DNA of 64,000 nt from Ascidia mentula (lineage: Eukaryota > Chordata > Ascidiacea > Phlebobranchia > Ascidiidae): contig OX387199.1 of NCBI GenBank assembly GCA_947561715.1, positions 9,801,001 to 9,865,000 on the forward strand, read 5' to 3'. Within the stretch, counting starts at the first letter, position 1, and every line of letters starts with the position of its first letter. A model generated the notes under the pieces. The model did no database searches, was not told the DNA's origin, and saw nothing but the letters and a program-made list of their open reading frames with translations. Positions 10,520-24,100 of this stretch are shown in pieces. The position numbers and the translations under genes were made by a program.

Positions 10520-12360
10520 CCGGAACATACAGTTAATGCCAAACAAATGTTGGAAACTTTTCCAATTTGCAGGATGCATTTCTCCGAATATTTCTTCAGT
10601 GCATTGAAGACCGATAACATATCGTTGAACGACGAATGCCCATCAAAGCTATATTAATGATTTCCAACATCATTGACGCAAATCTTTAGAAACAATATAA
10701 AATCACACCACAACTGTGTTGTGGTTTCAACAAATCGTTTAGACTCTTGGTATGTCCAACTTCACGGAAATCTTTAGTAAAAGGCGAAAGATTTGCTCGA
10801 TATGAAATTAGACCAGAGCTGTAATTCCGGAACATACAGTTAATGCCAAACAAATGTTGGAAAGTTTTCCAATTTGCAGGATGCATTTCTCCGAATATTT
10901 CTTCAGTGCATTGAAGACCGATAACATATCGTTGAACGACGAATGCCCATCAACACTATATTAATGATTTCCAACATCATTGACGTAAATTTTTAGAAAC
11001 AATATAAAATCACAGCACAACTGTGTTGTGGTTTCAACAAATCGTTTAGACTCTTGGTATGTCCAACTTCACGGAAATCTTTAGTAAAAGGCGAAAGATT
11101 TGCTCGATATGAAATTAGACCAGAGCTGTAATTCCGGAACATACAGTTAATGCCAAACAAATGTTGGAAAGTTTTCCAATTTGCAGGATGCATTTCTCCG
11201 AATATTTCTTCAGTGCATTGAAGACCGATAACATATCGTTGAACGACGAATGCCAAGTAAAATTATATTGATTATTTCCAACATCATTGACGTAAATTTT
11301 TAGAAACAATATATAATCACACCACAACTGTGTTGTGGTTTCAACAAATCGTTTAGACTCTTGGTATGTCCAACTTCACGGAAATCTTTAGTAAAAGGCG
11401 AAAGATTTGCTCGATATGAAATTAGACCAGAGCTGTAATTCCGGAACATACAGTTAATGCCAAACAAATGTTGGAAAGTTTTCCAATTTGTAGGATGCAT
11501 TTCTCCGAATATTTCTTCAGTGCATTGAAGACCGATAACATATCGTTGAACGACGAATGCCCATCAAAGCTATATGAATGATTTCGAACATCATTGACGC
11601 AAATTTTTAGAAACAATATAAAATCACACCACAACTGTGTTGTGGTTTCAACAAATCGTTTAAGACTCTTGGTATGTCCAACTTCACGGAAATCTTTAGT
11701 AAAAGGCGAAAGATTTGCACGATATGAAATTAGACCAGAGCTGTAATTCCGGAACATACAGTTAATGCCAAAGAAATGTTGGAAAGTTTTCCAATTTGCC
11801 GGATGCATTTCTCCGAATATTTCTTCAGTGTATTGAAGACCGATAACATATCGTTGAACGACGAATGCCCATCAAAACTATATTAATGATTTCCAACATC
11901 ATTGACGTAAATTTTTAGAAACAATATATAATCACACCACAACTGTGTTGTGGTTTCAACAAATCGTTTAGACTCTTGGTATGTCCAACTTCACGGAAAT
12001 CTTTAGTAAAAGGCGAAAGATTTGCTCGATATGAAATTAGACCAGAGCTGTAATTCCGGAACATACAGTTAATGCCAAATAAATGTTGGAAAGTTTTCCA
12101 ATTTGCAGGATGCATTTCTCCGAATATTTCTTCAGTGCATTGAAGACCGATAACATATCGTTGAACGACGAATGCCCATCAAAACTATATTAATGATTTC
12201 CAGCATCATTGACGTAAATTTTTAGAAACAATATAAAATCACACCACAACTGTGTTGTGGTTTCAACAAATCGTTTAGACTCTTGGTATGTCCAACTTCA
12301 CGGAAATCTTTAGTAAAAGGCGAAAGATTTGCTCGATATGAAATTAGACCAGAGCTGTAA
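10520..12360. repeat. Six-monomer repeat within block A, copy 1
   Basis: It recurs at +1,839 bp (six monomers less 3 bp). Shared markers: GCAAATCTTTAG (10,678 and 12,521), CATCAACAC, the GTAAAATTATATTG unit and the TTTAAGAC unit (11,660 and 13,499). Confidence 0.75.
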
Positions 12361-14200
12361 TTCCGGAACATACAGTTAATGCCAAACAAATGTTGGAAAC
12401 TTTTCCAATTTGCAGGATGCATTTCTCCGAATATTTCTTCAGTGCATTGAAGACCGATAACATATCGTTGAACGACGAATGCCCATCAAAGCTATATTAA
12501 TGATTTCCAACATCATTGACGCAAATCTTTAGAAACAATATAAAATCACACCACAACTGTGTTGTGGTTTCAACAAATCGTTTAGACTCTTGGTATGTCC
12601 AACTTCACGGAAATCTTGAGTAAAAGGCGAAAGATTTGCTCGATATGAAATTAGACCAGAGCTGTAATTCCGGAACATACAGTTAATGCCAAACAAATGT
12701 TGGAAAGTTTTCCAATTTGCAGGATGCATTTCTCCGAATATTTCTTCAGTGCATTGAAGACCGATAACATATCGTTGAACGACGAATGCCCATCAACACT
12801 ATATTAATGATTTCCAACATCATTGACGTAAATTTTTAGAAACAATATAAAATCACACCACAACTGTGTTGTGGTTCAAATCGTTTAGACTCTTGGTATG
12901 TCCAACTTCACGGAAATCTTTAGTAAAAGGCGAAAGAATTGCTCGATATGAAATTAGACCAGAGCTGTAATTCCGGAACATACAGTTAATGCCAAACAAA
13001 TGTTGGAAAGTTTTCCAATTTGCAGGATGCATTTCTCCGAATATTTCTTCAGTGCATTGAAGACCGATAACATATCGTTGAACGACGAAGGCCCAGTAAA
13101 ATTATATTGATTATTTCCAACATCATTGACGTAAATTTTTAGAAACAATATATAATCACACCACAACTGTGTTGTGGTTTCAACAAATCGTTTAGACTCT
13201 TGGTATGTCCAACTTCACGGAAATCTTTAGTAAAAGGCGAAAGATTTGCTCGATATGAAATTAGACCAGAGCTGTAATTCCGGAACATACAGTTAATGCC
13301 AAACAAATGTTGGAAAGTTTTCCAATTTGCAGGATGCATTTCTCCGAATATTTCTTCAGTGCATTGAAGACCGATAACATATCGTTGAACGACGAATGCC
13401 CATCAAAGCTATATTAATGATTTCCAACATCATTGACGCAAATTTTTAGAAACAATATAAAATCACACCACAACTGTGTTGTGGTTTCAACAAATCGTTT
13501 AAGACTCTTGGTATGTCCAACTTCACGGAAATCTTTAGTAAAAGGCGAAAGATTTGCTCGATATGAAATTAGACCAGAGCTGTAATTCCGGAACATACAG
13601 TTAATGCCAAAGAAATGTTGGAAAGTTTTCCAATTTGCCGGATGCATTTCTCCGAATATTTCTTCAGTGCATTGAAGACCGATAACATATCGTTGAACGA
13701 CGAATGCCCATCAAAACTATATTAATGATTTCCAACATCATTGACGTAAATTTTTAGAAACAATATATAATCACACCACAACTGTGTTGTGGTTTCAACA
13801 AATCGTTTAGACTCTTGGTATGTCCAACTTCACGGAAATCTTTAGTAAAAGGCGAAAGATTTGCTCGATATGAAATTAGACCAGAGCTGTAATTCCGGAA
13901 CATACAGTTAATGCCAAACAAATGTTGGAAAGTTTTCCAATTTGCAGGATGCATTTCTCCGAATATTTCTTCAGTGCATTGAAGACCGATAACATATCGT
14001 TGAACGACGAATGCCCATCAAAACTATATTAATGATTTCCAGCATCATTGACGTAAATTTTTAGAAACAATATAAAATCACACCACAACTGTGTTGTGGT
14101 TTCAACAAATCGTTTAGACTCTTGGTATGTCCAACTTCACGGAAATCTTTAGTAAAAGGCGAAAGATTTGCTCGATATGAAATTAGACCAGAGCTGTAAT
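12361..14200. repeat. Six-monomer repeat within block A, copy 2
   Basis: Partner of 10,520-12,360. It contains the 303-bp unit with the shortened GTGGTTCAAATCG (12,871-12,883). TTCCAGCATC at about 12,200 and 14,039 marks the shared right end. Confidence 0.75.
14082..14100. repeat. Inverted repeat 1 of the monomer (8-bp arms, 3-bp loop)
   Basis: ACCACAAC and GTTGTGGT flank TGT, forming a perfect dyad. It is preserved in nearly all monomers; rare exceptions include the unit near 9,483 (CACAATTGTG), the composite units near 2,714 and 3,021, and the unit near 58,397 (GTGATGTGG). Confidence 0.9.
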
Positions 14201-14207
14201 TCCGGAA
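14200..14207. repeat. Palindrome 2 of the monomer, TTCCGGAA
   Basis: A perfect 8-bp palindrome inside GTAATTCCGGAACATAC. It is broken in a minority of units (TTCAGGAA near 2,482, 3,138, 56,049 and 58,505; TTACGGAA near 2,832). Confidence 0.85.
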
Positions 14208-14231
14208 CATACAGTTAATGCCAAACAAATG

Positions 14232-14247
14232 TTGGAAAGTTTTCCAA
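14232..14247. repeat. Inverted repeat 3 of the monomer (7-bp arms, 2-bp loop)
   Basis: TTGGAAA and TTTCCAA are separated by GT. The variant TTGGAAACTTTTCCAA keeps the dyad because it changes only the loop, whereas the common variant TTGGGAAGTTTTCCAA removes one pair. Confidence 0.85.
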
Positions 14248-14337
14248 TTTGCAGGATGCATTTCTCCGAATATTTCTTCAGTGCATTGAAGACCGATAAC
14301 ATATCGTTGAACGACGAATGCCCATCAAAACTATATT

Positions 14338-14356
14338 AATGATTTCCAACATCATT
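14338..14356. repeat. Inverted repeat 4 of the monomer (6-bp arms, 7-bp loop)
   Basis: AATGAT and ATCATT flank TTCCAAC. Units of the GTAAAATTATATTGATTATTT subtype lose the left arm. Confidence 0.75.
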
Positions 14357-16672
14357 GACGTAAATTTTTAGAAACAATATAAAATCACACCACAACTGTG
14401 TTGTGGTTTCAACAAATCGTTTAGACTCTTGGTATGTCCAACTTCACGGAAATCTTTAGTAAAAGGCGAAAGATTTGCTCGATATGAAATTAGACCAGAG
14501 CTGTAATTCCGGAACATACAGTTAATGCCAAACAAATGTTGGAAAGTTTTCCAATTTGCAGGATGCATTTCTCCGAATATTTCTTCAGTGCATTGAAGAC
14601 CGATAACATATCGTTGAACGACGAATGCCCATCAAAACTATATTAATGATTTCCAACATCATTGACGTAAATTTTTAGAAACAATGTATAATCACACCAC
14701 AACTGTGTTGTGGTTTCAACAAATCGTTTAGACTCTTGGTATGTCCAACTTCACGGAAATCTTTAGTAAAAGGCGAAAGATTTGCTCGATATGAAATTAG
14801 ACCAGAGCTGTAATTCCGGAACATACAGTTAATGCCAAACAAATGTTGGAAAGTTTTCCAATTTGCAGGATGCATTTCTCCGAATATTTCTTCAGTGCAT
14901 TGAAGACCGATAACATATCGTTGAACGACGAATGCCCATCAAAACTATATTGATGATTTCCAACATCATTGACGTAAATTTTTAGAAACAATATATAATC
15001 ACACCACAACTGTGTTGTGGTTTCAACAAATCGTTTAGACTCTTGGTATGTCCAACTTCACGGAAATCTTTAGTAAAAGGCGAAAGATTTGCTCGATATG
15101 AAATTAGACCAGAGCTGTAATTCCGGAACATACAGTTAATGCCAAACAAATGTTGGAAAGTTTTCCAATTTGCAGGATGCATTTCTCCGAATATTTCTTC
15201 AGTGCATTGAAGACCGATAACATATCGTTGAACGACGAATGTCCAGTAAAATTATATTGATTATTTCCAACATCATTGACTTAAATTTTTAGAAACAATA
15301 TAAAATCACACCACAACTGTGTTGTGGTTTCAACAAATCGTTTAGACTCTTGGTATGTCCAACTTCACGGAAATCTTTAGTAAAAGGCGAAAGATTTGCT
15401 CGATATGAAATTAGACCAGAGCTGTAATTCCGGAACATACAGTTAATGCCAAACAAATGTTGGAAAGTTTTCCAATTTGCAGGATGCATTTCTCCGAATA
15501 TTTCTTCAGTGCATTGAAGACCGATAACATATCGTTGAACGACGAATGCCCATCAAAACTATATTAATGATTTCCAACATCATTGACGTAAATTTTTAGA
15601 AACAATATAAAATCACACCACAACTGTGTTGTGGTTTCAACAAATCGTTTAGACTCTTGGTATGTCCAACTTCACGGAAATCTTTAGTAAAAAGCGAAAG
15701 ATTTGCTCAATATGAAATTAGACCAGAGCTGTAATTCCGGAACATACAGTTAATGCCAAACAAATGTTGGAAAGTTTTCCAATTTGCAGGATGCATTTCT
15801 CCGAATATTTCTTCAGTGCATTGAAGACCGATAACATATCGTTGAACGACGAATGCCCATCAAAACTATATTAATAATTTCCAGCATCATTGACGTAAAT
15901 TTTTAGAAACAATATAAAATCACACCACAACTGTGTTGTGGTTTCAACAAATCGTTTAGACTCTTGGTATGTCCAACTTCACGGAAATCTTTAGTAAAAG
16001 GCGAAAGATTTGCTCGATATGAAATTAGACCAGAGCTGTAATTCCGGAACATACAGTTAATGCCAAACAAATGTTGGAAAGTTTTCCAATTTGCAGGATG
16101 AATTTCTCCGAATATTTCTTCAGTGCATTGAAGACCGATAACATATCGTTGAACGACGAATGCCCATCAAAACTATATTAATGATTTCCAACATCATTGA
16201 CGTAAATTTTTAGAAACAATATAAAATCACACCACAACTGTGTTGTGGTTTCAACAAATCGTTTAGACTCTTGGTATGTCCAACTTCACGGAAATCTTTA
16301 GTAAAAGGCGAAAGATTTGCTCGATATGAAATTAGACCAGAGCTGTAATTCCGGAACATACAGTTAATGCCAAACAAACTTTGGAAAGTTTTCCAATTTG
16401 CAGGATGCATTTCTCCGATTATTTCTTCAGTGCATTGAAGACCGATAACATATCGTTGAACGACGAATGCCCAGTAAAATTATATTGATTATTTCCAACA
16501 TCATTGACGTAAATTTTTAGAAACAATATAAAATCACACCACAACTGTGTTGTGGTTTCAACAAATCGTTTAGACTCTTGGTATGTCCAACTTCACGGAA
16601 ATCTTTAGTAAAAGGCGAAAGATTTGCTCGATATGAAATTAGACCAGAGCGGTAATTCCGGAACATACAGTT

Positions 16673-16755
16673 AATGCCAAACAAATGTTGGAAAGTTTTC
16701 CAATTTGCAGGATGCATTTCTCCGAATATTTCTTCAGTGCATTGAAGACCGATAA
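16673..16755. other. Block A-B junction inside a chimeric monomer
   Basis: The monomer's left half has GAGCGGTAATTCC (16,648), which otherwise occurs only near 39,103 and 54,505. Its right half has ACAAATCGCTGAACG, the edge-monomer variant. The switch must lie in the roughly 80 bp that are identical in both parents. Confidence 0.85.
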
Positions 16756-18181
16756 CAAATCGCTGAACGACGAATGCCTATCAAAACTATAATAATGATT
16801 AACAACATCATTGACGTAAATTTTTAGAAACAATATAAAATCACACCACAACTGTGTTGTGGTTTCAACAAATCGTTTAGACTCTTGGTATGTCCAACTT
16901 CACGGAAATCTTTAGTAAAAGGCGAAAGATTTGCACGATATGAAATTAGACCAGAGCTGTAATTCCGGAACATACAGTTAATGCCAAACAAATGTTGGAA
17001 AGTTTTCCAATTTGCAGGATGCATTTCTCCGAATATTTCTTCAGTGCATTGAAGACCGACAACATATCGTTGAACGACGAATGCCCATCAAAACTATATT
17101 AATGATTTCCAACATCATTGACGTAAATTTTTAGAAACAATATAAAATCACACCACAACTGTGTTGTGGTTTCAACAAATCGTTTAGACTCTTGGTATGC
17201 CAACTTCACGGAAATCTTTAGTAAAAGGCGAAAGATTTGCTCGATATGAAATTAGACCAGAGCTGTAATTCAGGAACATACATTTAATGCCAAACAAATG
17301 TTGGAAAGTTTTCCAATTTGCAGGATGCATTTGGAAAATGTTTGAAAGTTTCCCAATTTGCAGGATGCATTTCTCCGAATATTTCTTCAGTGCATTGAAG
17401 ACCGATAACATATCGTTGAACGACGAATGCCCATCAAAACTATATTAATGATTTCCAACATCATTGACGTAAATTTTTAGAAACAATGCAAAAAATCACA
17501 GCACAAATGTGTTGTGGTTTCAACAAATCGTTTAGACTCTTGGTATGTCCAACTTCACGGAAATCTTTAGTAAAAGGCGAAAGATTTGCTCGATATGAAA
17601 TTAGACCAGAGCTGTAATTACGGAACATACAGTTAATGCCAAACAAATGTTGGAAAGTTTTCCAATTTGCAGGATGCATTTCTCCGAATATTTCTTCAGT
17701 GCATTGAAGACCGATAACATATCGTTGAACGACGAATGGCCATCAAAACTATATTAATGATTTCCAACATCATTGACGTAAATTTTTAGAAACAATATAA
17801 AATCAAACCACCACTGTGTTGTGGTTTCAACAAATCGTTTAGACTCTTGGTATGTCCAACTTCACGGAAATCTTTAGTAAAAGGCGAAAGATTTGCTCGA
17901 TATGAAATTAGACCAGAGCTGTAATTCAGGAACACACATTTAATGCCAAAGAAATGTTGGAAAGTTTTCCAATTTGCAGGATGCATTTCGAAAATGTTGG
18001 AAAGTTTTCCAATTTGCAGGATGCATTTCTCCGAATATTTCTTCAGTGCATTGAAGACCGTTAACATATCGTTGAACGACGAATGCCCAATCATCATTGA
18101 CGTAAATTTTTGGAAACAATATAAAATCACACCACAACTGTGTTGTGGTTTCAACAAATCGTTTAGACTCTTGGTATGTCC

Positions 18182-21100
18182 AACTTCACGGAAATCTTTA
18201 GTAAAAGGCGAAAGATTTGCTCGATATGAAATTAGACCAGAGCTGTAATTCCGGAACATACAGTTAATGCCAAACAAATGTTGGAAAGTTTTCCAATTTG
18301 CAGGATGAATTTCTCCGAATATTTCTTCAGTGCATTGAAGACCGATAACACATAGTTGAACGACGAATGCCCATCAAAGCTATATTAATGATTTCCAACA
18401 TCATTGACGTAAATTTTTAGAAACAATATAAAATCACACCACAACTGTGTTGTGGTTTCAACAAATCGTTTAGACTCTTGGTATGTCCAACTTCACGGAA
18501 ATCTTTAGTAAAAGGCGAAAGATTTGCTCGATATGAAATTAGACCAGAGCTGTAATTCCGGAACATACAGTTAATGCCAAACAAATGTTGGGAAGTTTTC
18601 CAATTTGCAGGATGCATTTCTCCGAATATTTCTTCAGTGCATTGAAGACCGATAACATATCGTTGAACGACGAATGCCCATCAAAACTATATTAATGATT
18701 TCCAACATCATTGACGTAAATTTTTAGAAACAATATATAATCACACCACAACTGTGTTGTGGTTTCAACAAATCGTTTAGACTCTTGGTATGTCCAACTT
18801 CACGGAAATCTTTAGTAAAAGGCGAAAGATTTGCTCGATATGAAATTAGACCAGAGCTGTAATTCCGGAACATACAGTTAATGCCAAACAAATGTTGGAA
18901 AGTTTTCCAATTTGCAGGATGCATTTCTCCGAATATTTCTTCAGTGCATTGAAGACCGATAACATATCGTTGAACGACGAATGCCCATCAAAGCTATATT
19001 AATGATTTCCAACATCATTGACGCAAATTTTTAGAAACAATATAAAATCACACCACAACTGTGTTGTGGTTTCAACAAATCGTTTAGACTCTTGGTATGT
19101 CCAACTTCACGGAAATCTTTAGTAAAAGGCGAAAGATTTGCTCGATATGAAATTAGACCAGAGCTGTAATTCCGGAACATACAGTTAATGCCAAACAAAT
19201 GTTGGGAAGTTTTCCAATTTGCAGGATGCATTTCTCCGAATATTTCTTCAGTGCATTGAAGACCGATAACATATCGTTGAACGACGAATGCCCATCAAAA
19301 CTATATTAATGATTTCCAACATCATTGACGTAAATTTTTAGAAACAATATATAATCACACCACAACTGTGTTGTGGTTTCAACAAATCGTTTAGACTCTT
19401 GGTATGTCCAACTTCACGGAAATCTTTAGTAAAAGGCGAAAGATTTGCTCGATATGAAATTAGACCAGAGCTGTAATTCCGGAACATACAGTTAATGCCA
19501 AACAAATGTTGGAAAGTTTTCCAATTTGCACGAAGCATTTCTCCGAATATTTCTTCAGTGCATTGAAGACCGATAACATATCGTTGAACGACGAATGCCA
19601 AAAAGCTATATTAATGATTTCCAACATCATTGACGCAAATTTTTAGAAACAATATAAAATCACACCACAACTGTGTTGTGGTTTCAACAAATCGTTTAGA
19701 CTCTTGGTATGCCCAACTTCACGGAAATCTTTAGTAAAAGGCGAAAGATTTGCTCGATATGAAATTAGACCAGAGCTGTAATTCCGGAACATACAGTTAA
19801 TGCCAAACAAATGTTGGGAAGTTTTCCAATTTGCAGGATGCATTTCTCCGAATATTTCTTCAGTGCATTGAAGACCGATAACATATAGTTGAACGACGAA
19901 TGTCCAGTAAAATTATATTGATTATTTCCAACATCATTGACGTAAATTTTTAGAAAAAATATAAAATCACACCACAACTGTGTTGTGGTTTCAACAAATC
20001 GTTTAGACTCTTGGTATGTCCAACTTCACGGAAATCTTTAGTAAAAGGCGAAAGATTTGCTCGATATGAAATTAGACCAGAGCTGTAATTCCGGAACATA
20101 CAGTTAATGCCAAACAAATGTTGGAAAGTTTTCCAATTTGCAGGATGCATTTCTCCGAATATTTCTTCAGTGCATTGAAGACCGATAACACATAGTTGAA
20201 CGACGAATGCCCATCAAAGCTATATTAATGATTTCCAACATCATTGACGTAAATTTTTAGAAACAATATAAAATCACACCACAACTGTGTTGTGGTTTCA
20301 ACAAATCGTTTAGACTCTTGGTATGTCCAACTTCACGGAAATCTTTAGTAAAAGGCGAAAGATTTGCTCGATATGAAATTAGACCAGAGCTGTAATTCCG
20401 GAACATACAGTTAATGCCAAACAAATGTTGGGAAGTTTTCCAATTTGCAGGATGCATTTCTCCGAATATTTCTTCAGTGCATTGAAGACCGATAACATAT
20501 CGTTGAACGACGAATGCCCATCAAAACTATATTAATGATTTCCAACATCATTGACGTAAATTTTTAGAAACAATATATAATCACACCACAACTGTGTTGT
20601 GGTTTCAACAAATCGTTTAGACTCTTGGTATGTCCAACTTCACGGAAATCTTTAGTAAAAGGCGAAAGATTTGCTCGATATGAAATTAGACCAGAGCTGT
20701 AATTCCGGAACATACAGTTAATGCCAAAGAAATGTTGGAAAGTTTTCCAATTTGCAGGATGCATTTCTCCGAATATTTCTTCAGTGCATTGAAGACCGAT
20801 AACATATCGTTGAACGACGAATGCCCATCAAAGCTATATTAATGATTTCCAACATCATTGACGCAAATTTTTAGAAACAATATAAAATCACACCACAACT
20901 GTGTTGTGGTTTCAACAAATCGTTTAGACTCTTGGTATGCCCAACTTCACGGAAATCTTTAGTAAAAGGCGAAAGATTTGCTCGATATGAAATTAGACCA
21001 GAGCTGTAATTCCGGAACATACAGTTAATGCCAAACAAATGTTGGGAAGTTTTCCAATTTGCAGGATGCATTTCTCCGAATATTTCTTCAGTGCATTGAA

Positions 21101-24100
21101 GACCGATAACATATCGTTGAACGACGAATGCCCATCAAAGCTATATTAATGATTTCCAACATCATTGACGCAAATCTTTAGAAACAATATAAAATCACAC
21201 CACAACTGTGTTGTGGTTTCAACAAATCGTTTAGACTCTTGGTATGTCCAACTTCACGGAAATCTTAAGTAAAAGGCGAAAGATTTGCTCGATATGAAAT
21301 TAGACCAGAGCTGTAATTCCGGAACATACAGTTAATGCCAAACAAATGTTGGAAAGTTTTCCAATTTGCAGGATGCATTTCTCCGAATATTTCTTCAGTG
21401 CATTGAAGACCGATAACATATCGTTGAACGACGAATGCCCATCAACACTATATTAATGATTTCCAACATCATTGACGTAAATTTTTAGAAACAATATCAA
21501 ATCACAGCACAACTGTGTTGTGGTTTCAACAAATCGTTTAGACTCTTGGTATGTCCAACTTCACGGAAATCTTAAGTAAAAGGCGAAAGATTTGCTCGAT
21601 ATGAAATTAGACCAGAGCTGTAATTCCGGAACATACAGTTAATGCCAAACAAATGTTGGAAAGTTTTCCAATTTGCAGGATGCATTTCTCCGAATATTTC
21701 TTCAGTGCATTGAAGACCGATAACATATCGTTGAACGACGAATGCCCATCAACACTATATTAATGATTTCCAACATCATTGACGTAAATTTTTAGAAACA
21801 ATATAAAATCACAGCACAACTGTGTTGTGGTTTCAACAAATCGTTTAGACTCTTGGTATGTCCAACTTCACGGAAATCTTTAGTAAAAGGCGAAAGATTT
21901 GCTCGATATGAAATTAGACCAGAGCTGTAATTCCGGAACATACAGTTAATGCCAAACAAATGTTGGAAACTTTTCCAATTTGCAGGATGCATTTCTCCGA
22001 ATATTTCTTCAGTGCATTGAAGACCGATAACATATAGTTGAACGACGAATGTCCAGTAAAATTATATTGATTATTTCCAACATCATTGACGTAAATTTTT
22101 AGAAACAATATAAAATCACACCACAACTGTGTTGTGGTTTCAACAAATCGTTTAGACTCTTGGTATGTCCAACTTCACGGAAATCTTTAGTAAAAGGCGA
22201 AAGATTTGCTCGATATGAAATTAGACCAGAGCTGTAATTCCGGAACATACAGTTAATGCCAAACAAATGTTGGAAAGTTTTCCAATTTGCAGGATGCATT
22301 TCTCCGAATATTTCTTCAGTGCATTGAAGACCGATAACATATAGTTGAACGACGAATGCCCATCAAAGCTATATTAATGATTTCCAACATCATTGACGTA
22401 AATTTTTAGAAACAATATAAAATCACACCACAACTGTGTTGTGGTTTCAACAAATCGTTTAGACTCTTGGTATGTCCAACTTCACGGAAATCTTTAGTAA
22501 AAGGCGAAAGATTTGCTCGATATGAAATTAGACCAGAGCTGTAATTCCGGAACATACAGTTAATGCCAAACAAATGTTGGGAAGTTTTCCAATTTGCAGG
22601 ATGCATTTCTCCGAATATTTCTTCAGTGCATTGAAGACCGATAACATATCGTTGAACGACGAATGCCCATCAAAACTATATTAATGATTTCCAACATCAT
22701 TGACGTAAATTTTTAGAAACAATATATAATCACACCACAACTGTGTTGTGGTTTCAACAAATCGTTTAGCCTCTTGGTATGTCCAACTTCACGGAAATCT
22801 TTAGTAAAAGGCGAAAGATTTGCTCGATATGAAATTAGACCAGAGCTGTAATTCCGGAACATACAGTTAATGCCAAACAAATGTTGGAAAGTTTTCCAAT
22901 TTGCACGAAGCATTTCTCCGAATATTTCTTCAGTGCATTGAAGACCGATAACATATCGTTGAACGACGAATGCCAAAAAGCTATATTAATGATTTCCAAC
23001 ATCATTGACGCAAATTTTTAGAAACAATATAAAATCACACCACAACTGTGTTGTGGTTTCAACAAATCGTTTAGACTCTTGGTATGTCCAACTTCACGGA
23101 AATCTTTAGTAAAAGGCGAAAGATTTGCTCGATATGAAATTAGACCAGAGCTGTAATTCCGGAACATACAGTTAATGCCAAACAAATGTTGGGAAGTTTT
23201 CCAATTTGCAGGATGCATTTCTCCGAATATTTCTTCAGTGCATTGAAGACCGATAACATATAGTTGAACGACGAATGTCCAGTAAAATTATATTGATTAT
23301 TTCCAACATCATTGACGTAAATTTTTAGAAACAATATAAAATCACACCACAACTGTGTTGTGGTTTCAACAAATCGTTTAGACTCTTGGTATGTCCAACT
23401 TCACGGAAATCTTTAGTAAAAGGCGAAAGATTTGCTCGATATGAAATTAGACCAGAGCTGTAATTCCGGAACATACAGTTAATGCCAAACAAATGTTGGA
23501 AAGTTTTCCAATTTGCAGGATGCATTTCTCCGAATATTTCTTCAGTGCATTGAAGACCGATAACATATAGTTGAACGACGAATGCCCATCAAAGCTATAT
23601 TAATGATTTCCAACATCATTGACGTAAATTTTTAGAAACAATATAAAATCACACCACAACTGTGTTGTGGTTTCAACAAATCGTTTAGACTCTTGGTATG
23701 TCCAACTTCACGGAAATCTTTAGTAAAAGGCGAAAGATTTGCTCGATATGAAATTAGACCAGAGCTGTAATTCCGGAACATACAGTTAATGCCAAACAAA
23801 TGTTGGGAAGTTTTCCAATTTGCAGGATGCATTTCTCCGAATATTTCTTCAGTGCATTGAAGACCGATAACATATCGTTGAACGACGAATGCCCATCAAA
23901 ACTATATTAATGATTTCCAACATCATTGACGTAAATTTTTAGAAACAATATATAATCACACCACAACTGTGTTGTGGTTTCAACAAATCGTTTAGCCTCT
24001 TGGTATGTCCAACTTCACGGAAATCTTTAGTAAAAGGCGAAAGATTTGCTCGATATGAAATTAGACCAGAGCTGTAATTCCGGAACATACAGTTAATGCC

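Larger units (their letters stand above)
14074..14380. repeat. Reference (consensus-type) 307-bp monomer
   Basis: This unit, taken to start at AAAATCACACC, matches the commonest base at essentially every position I compared. Counting bases gives 108 G+C of 307. It is useful as the standard for describing variants: dyads at unit positions 9-27, 127-134, 159-174 and 265-283, a TATA-like TATAAAATC at the unit boundary, and a variable block at about 227-275. Confidence 0.9.
1885..16672. repeat. Higher-order repeat block A (14,788 bp, 48 monomers)
   Basis: Block A starts in the edge monomer and ends in the chimeric monomer near 16,673-16,755. Its length equals 48 x 307 + 52. The 52 is accounted for by the two composite monomers (+41, +17), two 305-bp units (-4), one 303-bp unit (-4) and two 308-bp units (+2). 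Marker order from left: edge-type variant, composite units (2356, 3011), 305-bp units (about 5,778 and 8,539), GAGGTGTAATT (about 10,508), TTTAAGAC units (about 11,660 and 13,500), and AAACTTTGGAAAG (about 16,376). The same order recurs in B and C. Confidence 0.9.

Noticed and set aside
11422..11808. 128-codon minus frame and the 77-codon frames at 13,414, 61,096 and 62,325
   Set aside because: They result from the extra A in the TTTAAGAC units joining two satellite frames; no coding signal beyond that.
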